This document shows positions 5,356 through 8,369 of a stretch of 8,369 nucleotides of DNA, one piece after another. The notes below the pieces were generated by a model. That model saw only the letters and a program-made list of their open reading frames with translations. It did not search any database and was not told where the DNA came from. The DNA comes from JBAWXE01 sp037144255 (GTDB lineage Bacteria; Bacteroidota; Bacteroidia; Chitinophagales; Chitinophagaceae): assembly GCA_037144255.1 (NCBI GenBank), contig JBAWXE010000111.1, forward strand, positions 1 through 8,369, given 5' to 3'. The position numbers and the translations under genes were made by a program. The stretch's first letter is position 1. Every line of letters begins with the position of its first letter.

Positions 5356-6225
5356 ATGGATGTATATCAGATCGTAACAGATAAAATTATCAACTTGTTG
5401 GAACAGGGTACTATACCTTGGAAAAAGCCTTGGGTTTCTGCTAATGGATTTCCCAAGAACCTTATCAGCAACAAAGAGTACAGAGGGATCAATTTGTTTC
5501 TGTTAGGTTGCCAGCAGTATAGTTCTCAATATTGGTTGACGTACAAACAGGCCACAGAGAAGAAGGGCTTTATCCGAAAAGGTGAAAAGTCATCTCTGGT
5601 TATCTTCTATAAAATGTTCGACAAGCAGAGTGAGGATGAAAAGGACACCGGCAAGATTCCGATGCTCCGATACTATAATCTATTTAATCTGGATCAATGT
5701 GAAAATATCCCTTCTCCTACAACAGAAGTTCCCACCTATAAGTTCACTCCTATTGAACGAGCAGAACAGATCATCAAGGACATGCCTAACAGACCACCTA
5801 TCTCTTATGGAGGTTCCAAAGCTGCATATTCTCCTGTAACTGATTCTATCAAAATTCCGAATGAAGATAGATTCGAGAAGAGTGAAGAGATGTATTCAGT
5901 ACTCTATCATGAATTAGCACATGCAACAGGCCATCAGTCACGACTTGGCAGGAAGGAGGTAATTGAATATAACAGGTTTGGCTCTGACCCATATGCAAAT
6001 GAAGAACTGGTAGCTGAATTAACCAGTAGTATGTTGTGTGGTGTTGCAGGTATCAGTAATGAAACAATTGACCTTGCAGCATCATATCTGGATGGATGGC
6101 TGTCTGTACTCAAGAAGGATAAACGAATGATCCTGGTAGCAGCAGCCCAAGCTCAAAAGGCAGCAGATTACATCTTGAACAGGAAAGGAGGTGAAGAGGA
6201 AGTAACCGAAGACCAAGCAGCATAA
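5356..6225 (+). CDS. ardC: ArdC-like antirestriction protein (ssDNA-binding domain plus zincin metallopeptidase)
   Basis: A 289-aa protein, close to full length for ArdC. AAGGAGG at 5343-5349 places the ATG. Residues 1-125 match the ArdC N-terminal (DUF1738) domain: Y-Q-I-V-T-D-K-I-I, E-Q-G-T-I-P-W-K-K-P-W, Y-R-G-I-N, Y-W-L-T-Y-K-Q and K-G-E-K; this domain binds single-stranded DNA. The C-terminal zincin-like domain has the zinc motif H185-E-L-A-H189, followed by the N-E-E-L-V-A-E segment (215-221) that should supply the third ligand. Known ArdC proteins are carried by conjugative plasmids and ICEs and protect incoming single-stranded DNA from host restriction or aid its establishment. Both domains appear intact, so activity is expected. 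It is the first of a group with higher G+C content than the left half. Its long leader with an RNA element and two hairpins suggests tight control. The function is well supported by family; the substrate is not. Confidence 0.9.
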   Translation: MDVYQIVTDKIINLLEQGTIPWKKPWVSANGFPKNLISNKEYRGINLFLLGCQQYSSQYWLTYKQATEKKGFIRKGEKSSLVIFYKMFDKQSEDEKDTGKIPMLRYYNLFNLDQCENIPSPTTEVPTYKFTPIERAEQIIKDMPNRPPISYGGSKAAYSPVTDSIKIPNEDRFEKSEEMYSVLYHELAHATGHQSRLGRKEVIEYNRFGSDPYANEELVAELTSSMLCGVAGISNETIDLAASYLDGWLSVLKKDKRMILVAAAQAQKAADYILNRKGGEEEVTEDQAA

Positions 6226-6391
6226 CCCTACCATTAGTATCCCACCTATCAGCAAATCCTCAGTATCAAATCAAATCCAAATACATACTCATTAAAACCA
6301 TCACTAAAGTTCCAAATCTGCCCTGTAGCGAGTTTTCTTGGTTTACGAAGGTAAAGTATCGAATCCACTATTTTAATTAAGGGGAAACACT

Positions 6392-6856
6392 ATGGCTCTA
6401 TTCAAATGTAACTCATGTAACCATGAGTATGAGGACTACTACCCGCCAGATGATACCTGCATCAAGTGCAATAAGGGAACTATCAATATCATTCAATACC
6501 ATAAGGAGAACACCATGACCGCTATCATTCCAGTAATCAAGCTACACAGCAGACAGGAGGACAATGGAATCCACATTAACAGCCTTATCATGAAGCACAA
6601 CGGCAACAACTATCACCTTTACGCCAGCACCAAGGACACAATTTACATCTTTCAGGAATCAATAGCCTTGTACGTCCTCAACATCAACAAGATCAACGGA
6701 ACTATCGGACTCAACGCTTACATGTCACCAGAACCATTCCCTCTTAATTCCTTCTACATGCACAATGTCAAAGAGATCGTAGATGTATTTGGTACTAAAT
6801 GGCAGCAGCTACCAGCACTGACCGTCACCATGAAACTGATCAACTACCTATGCTGA
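6392..6856 (+). CDS. Zinc-ribbon protein, 154 aa, with internal translation start
   Basis: AAGGGG at 6379-6384 serves the ATG at 6392. The first 40 residues form a small zinc ribbon (C6, C9, C23, C26) beginning MALFKC, nearly the start of the 377-aa protein at 391 (MALIKC). The rest is an unrecognised alpha/beta domain with no membrane span. At 6515, in frame, there is a second ATG (M42) with a stronger ribosome site (AAGGAG 6503-6508, 6-nt gap), so a 113-aa product beginning MTAIIPVIKLHS may be made as well or instead. The region reads like a ribbon gene joined to a neighbouring gene: an out-of-frame TAA overlaps the internal Shine-Dalgarno. It is followed after 13 bp by the 64-aa four-cysteine gene, probably in one operon. 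Function unknown; nucleic-acid or protein binding is a guess from the ribbon. Confidence 0.7.
   Translation: MALFKCNSCNHEYEDYYPPDDTCIKCNKGTINIIQYHKENTMTAIIPVIKLHSRQEDNGIHINSLIMKHNGNNYHLYASTKDTIYIFQESIALYVLNINKINGTIGLNAYMSPEPFPLNSFYMHNVKEIVDVFGTKWQQLPALTVTMKLINYLC
6503..6517 (+). promoter_or_regulatory. Internal ribosome binding site and start codon
   Basis: AAGGAG (6503-6508) is followed after 6 nt by ATG (6515-6517) in the frame of the enclosing gene. It is better than the site serving the outer start, so the short 113-aa form could be the main product. Confidence 0.5.
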
Positions 6857-6869
6857 AAGGGGTAACGCT

Positions 6870-7064
6870 ATGAGATGTGAATACTGCACCAGGAAGTTAG
6901 GACAAAGAGAAATTGCACATGGAATCAGGTATGGAACAGCAGATGACAGCACAGATACATTCCTGCCAGATCGTGATTCAGCACCAACAGTTTTATGTCA
7001 ACCATGTGGTGAAAAGCTACTCTCTATGATCTACCAGAAAATCAATAAGCCAGCCTACCTGTAA
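6870..7064 (+). CDS. Small four-cysteine zinc-binding protein, 64 aa
   Basis: AAGGGG at 6857-6862 with a 7-nt gap places the ATG, 13 bp after the preceding stop. Two cysteine pairs, C3-x-x-C6 and C43-x-x-C46, fit a single zinc site that would fold the 64 residues. Between them lies R-E-I-A-H-G-I-R-Y-G-T and an acidic, Thr/Asp-rich loop. The paired sites at each end of such a short chain are typical of treble-clef or ribbon proteins found in mobile elements; no named family is recognised. It is probably in one transcript with the 154-aa zinc-ribbon gene, and the hairpin at 7096-7117 lies between it and radC. Confidence 0.65.
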   Translation: MRCEYCTRKLGQREIAHGIRYGTADDSTDTFLPDRDSAPTVLCQPCGEKLLSMIYQKINKPAYL

Positions 7065-7095
7065 TACCAATCCAACAATTCCAGTTCACATCACA

Positions 7096-7117
7096 AGGGC
7101 CATCGAGCCCTATTTTT
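7096..7117 (+). terminator. Short hairpin with T-run between the 64-aa gene and radC
   Basis: AGGGC (7096-7100) pairs with GCCCT (7107-7111) across a 6-nt loop, followed by ATTTTT. It starts 31 bp after the upstream stop and ends 9 nt before the radC Shine-Dalgarno (7126-7131). It may end the upstream operon or attenuate radC; with a five-pair stem, read-through is likely. Confidence 0.45.
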
Positions 7118-7139
7118 GTATCTAAAAGGAGATAACACC

Positions 7140-7637
7140 ATGACACTGAACACTTTATTCGGCAATGAAGTAACTGCACCACAGAAGATCCAGCTTAAAC
7201 AGATCAAAGCTGTGTATGAAACCCTTTATGTTTCAGAGGAAGTAACTGGATACCTGCAACCAGGTCAACGATATACAGCACCTCAACAGGTATATGAAAC
7301 ATTCAAGTTTCTCATGCAGGAAACTAAAGAAATGTTTCTATGTCTGCACCTGGATGGTAAAAACAGAATTGTGGCGGTTGACCTTGTAAGTATTGGTTCA
7401 CTCAATCAGTCAATAGTATGTCCACGCTCTGTATTTCAAACAGCACTACTCTCTAATGCAGCAGCACTGATTCTGATCCATCAGCACCCTTCAGGAGATC
7501 CTTCTCCAAGCAGTGAAGATATTGCTATTACAAGGAGACTCAAGGAAGCAGGAGAGATCATTAATTGTAAGGTACTGGATCATATCATTATTGGTAACGG
7601 TGAATATCTCAGCTTTGTGGAAAGAGGATTGATATGA
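7140..7637 (+). CDS. radC: RadC-like JAB/MPN-domain protein, short mobile-element type
   Basis: AAGGAG at 7126-7131 places the start at ATG 7140 (165 aa); an in-frame start at 7116 would overlap the hairpin. The JAMM metal motif is clear: H114-Q-H116, P-S-G-D-P, S124 and D127, with the usual following L-D-H-I-I-I-G-N-G-E-Y-L-S-F-V-E-R-G. Chromosomal RadC proteins are longer (about 220-230 aa) and carry an N-terminal helix-hairpin-helix part. This one has only a 40-residue lead-in, as in plasmid, phage and island homologues. Where related proteins have a glutamate before the L-x-S-x-G-x-L-N strand, this one has D81, so the metallopeptidase/deubiquitinase-like chemistry may be altered. The old link of RadC to DNA repair is doubtful; its role on mobile elements is unknown. 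It is the last gene before the island end. Confidence 0.9.
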   Translation: MTLNTLFGNEVTAPQKIQLKQIKAVYETLYVSEEVTGYLQPGQRYTAPQQVYETFKFLMQETKEMFLCLHLDGKNRIVAVDLVSIGSLNQSIVCPRSVFQTALLSNAAALILIHQHPSGDPSPSSEDIAITRRLKEAGEIINCKVLDHIIIGNGEYLSFVERGLI

Positions 7638-7862
7638 TAAGGCCAGCATGAAGAAAATATTTCCATTCGCTCGAACTTACTGAACACTCCTGCAAAGCTA
7701 CCCACCCTGATAAATTCCAAAAATCCAATTAACGTAGGAACTAGATAAAACAGGAGGTTGAAGGCCCCTGCAATATGAAACTTGTATTAAAGGTATACTT
7801 GCGGCTGAATTAAATCGGTAATTCTCGTCTAATGGAGGATGTAAGGAATTGAGAGGAAAAGA

Positions 7863-7904
7863 GCACCACAATATGTAGTCAGATAAGTCTATATGTTGTG
7901 GTGC
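7863..7904. repeat. Long perfect-pairing hairpin, 16-bp stem
   Basis: The arms 7863-7878 (GCACCACAATATGTAG) and 7889-7904 (CTATATGTTGTGGTGC) pair over all 16 positions as RNA, 14 Watson-Crick and two G-U, around a 10-nt loop. As DNA it is an imperfect palindrome with two mismatches. There is no T-run on either side, so it is not a standard terminator. It is isolated in a gene-free stretch, so it could be a small RNA, a recombination or replication site, or an operator. Confidence 0.6.
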
Positions 7905-8231
7905 CACCTAACGGGATACCACTGTTACTTTTCGATAAGAATATAAATGTTGGTGGGAACGTTGCTCCAGGCCCACAGGCAATCAAAAACTTTGAGAGTA
8001 GCTATGTTGGTGTTAATTGATATGGTTCATTCGTATAGTAATGAGGATGGTAAATTGCAGCTTCAGTGCCATAATCAATAGAATGTTCCTCACGGTTCGG
8101 TCTCTCAAGATTCATTTTCATAAAGCCGAAAATAAATCTTTCAAGATCCGAGTCATGAAAACCTTGAATGTGGATTTGTTTGGATTCGTGTCGAGTATGA
8201 TGGGGTTTTACGGAGCTTGTTTCCGGCAATT

Positions 8232-8250
8232 TGGTACAATAGTGGTACAA
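8232..8250. repeat. Tandem octamer TGGTACAA, 11-bp spacing
   Basis: TGGTACAA occurs at 8232-8239 and 8243-8250, so the units repeat every 11 bp, about one helical turn. It lies 70-90 bp from the tRNA end. Such short direct repeats beside a tRNA integration site can be arm-type binding sites of a tyrosine recombinase or excisionase; no recombinase gene is in the window to support this. Confidence 0.4.
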
Positions 8251-8289
8251 CAAAAAAACAAAAGGCCCCTGATCGGTATCAGAAGCCTT
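8251..8289 (-). terminator. Rho-independent terminator of tRNA-Phe
   Basis: On the minus strand a hairpin (AAGGC/GCCTT and CTGAT/ATCAG, separated by a CC/AA internal loop, with tetraloop CGGT at 8274-8277) is followed by TTTTGTTTTTTT (8263-8252). It starts 30 nt after the tRNA 3' end and has the right direction to end the tRNA transcript. Confidence 0.7.
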
Positions 8290-8319
8290 CAATTATACTT
8301 GTGATTCTAGGTGTTTAAG

Positions 8320-8369
8320 TGGTGCCCAGGGACGGAATCGAACCGCCGACACGAGGATTTTCAATCCTC
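8320..8369 (-). tRNA. tRNA-Phe (anticodon GAA), 3' part, cut by window edge
   Basis: The reverse complement gives an anticodon arm (stem GAGGA/TCCTC, loop TTGAAAA, anticodon GAA at the centre), a five-base variable region, a T arm with loop TTCGATT and stem GGCGG/CCGTC (one G-T pair), the acceptor 3' strand and an encoded CCA at 8322-8320. The D arm and 5' acceptor strand lie beyond the window. tRNA 3' ends are frequent integration sites for islands and prophages, and the cargo to the left fits that. The duplicated tRNA end that would prove it should lie outside this window: no second copy is present here. Confidence 0.93.

Larger units (their letters stand above)
7638..8319. other. Gene-free 682-bp segment between radC and tRNA-Phe
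   Basis: No gene with a ribosome site was found on either strand. The two longest open frames here (8002-8292 minus and 8017-8304 plus) overlap each other, cross the tRNA terminator and lack good start contexts. The visible structure consists of a 16-bp hairpin (7863-7904), a tandem octamer (8232-8250) and the tRNA terminator (8262-8289). For an island end next to a tRNA, this would be where attachment-site and recombinase-arm sequences lie, but that is inference. Confidence 0.55.

Noticed and set aside
7752..7835. Small gene after AGGAGG at about 7753 (ATG near 7775, 12 codons)
   Set aside because: The spacing of about 17 nt is too long and the peptide is very short with no recognisable feature.
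8002..8304. Two overlapping open frames, 96 aa minus and 95 aa plus, beside the tRNA
   Set aside because: They are antisense to one another, both run through the tRNA terminator and octamer repeats, and neither has a ribosome site or recognisable sequence.
1..8369. Integrase, transposase, retron reverse transcriptase or CRISPR array
   Set aside because: All reading frames were scanned by eye; no recombinase signature, RT motif or spaced direct-repeat array was seen. The repeats present are leader elements.

Overview
The window looks like one end of a mobile or recently acquired genomic island in a Gram-negative proteobacterium. It ends at 8369 inside a tRNA-Phe gene on the minus strand, a common integration target. 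It carries an ArdC-type antirestriction gene and a short plasmid-type radC. It also carries two secreted proteins with PEP-CTERM/VPLPA-like sorting tails, which are typical of exopolysaccharide-making Gram-negatives. The tRNA sequence and these tails would fit a deltaproteobacterium of the Desulfuromonadales/Geobacter type, but that is an inference from memory and was not tested. No integrase, transposase or CRISPR array is visible.

Layout. A truncated HTH (Xre-type) regulator runs leftwards at 1-65. All other convincing protein genes run rightwards: a 377-aa zinc-ribbon membrane protein (391-1524), an 81-aa two-helix membrane protein (1685-1930), two PEP-CTERM-type exported proteins (2278-3015 and 3106-3837), an unrecognised 293-aa protein (3996-4877), ArdC (5356-6225), a 154-aa zinc-ribbon protein with a second in-frame start (6392-6856), a 64-aa four-cysteine protein (6870-7064) and RadC (7140-7637). 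About 680 bp without a gene then leads to the tRNA-Phe terminator and the tRNA.

The most interesting layer is between the genes. A 69-nt leader element occurs at 1576-1644 and 4959-5027 (59 of 69 positions identical, no gaps). The two copies differ by a compensatory base-pair change, the signature of a folded RNA. A diverged third copy lies at about 3875-3949. These precede the small membrane protein, ArdC and the unknown 293-aa gene. Gene company (antirestriction, RadC, unknown cargo) recalls the published 'radC RNA motif', a leader RNA whose mechanism is unknown. I could not compare with that model, and a C4-type phage antisense RNA is an alternative. A second leader type precedes genes 391 and 2278: a GCTGACCT...AGGGACCAGA box placed 85-86 nt before each start codon, followed by a strong terminator-like hairpin. 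Weaker hairpins with T-runs precede ardC and radC. The picture is of an island whose cargo genes each sit behind their own attenuator-like leader, divergent from an HTH regulator.

A further duplicated segment (about 1966-2052 and 5040-5127) holds a rightward terminator. Read on the minus strand, it also holds two related C-terminal fragments of a small membrane protein, probably relics of older cargo.
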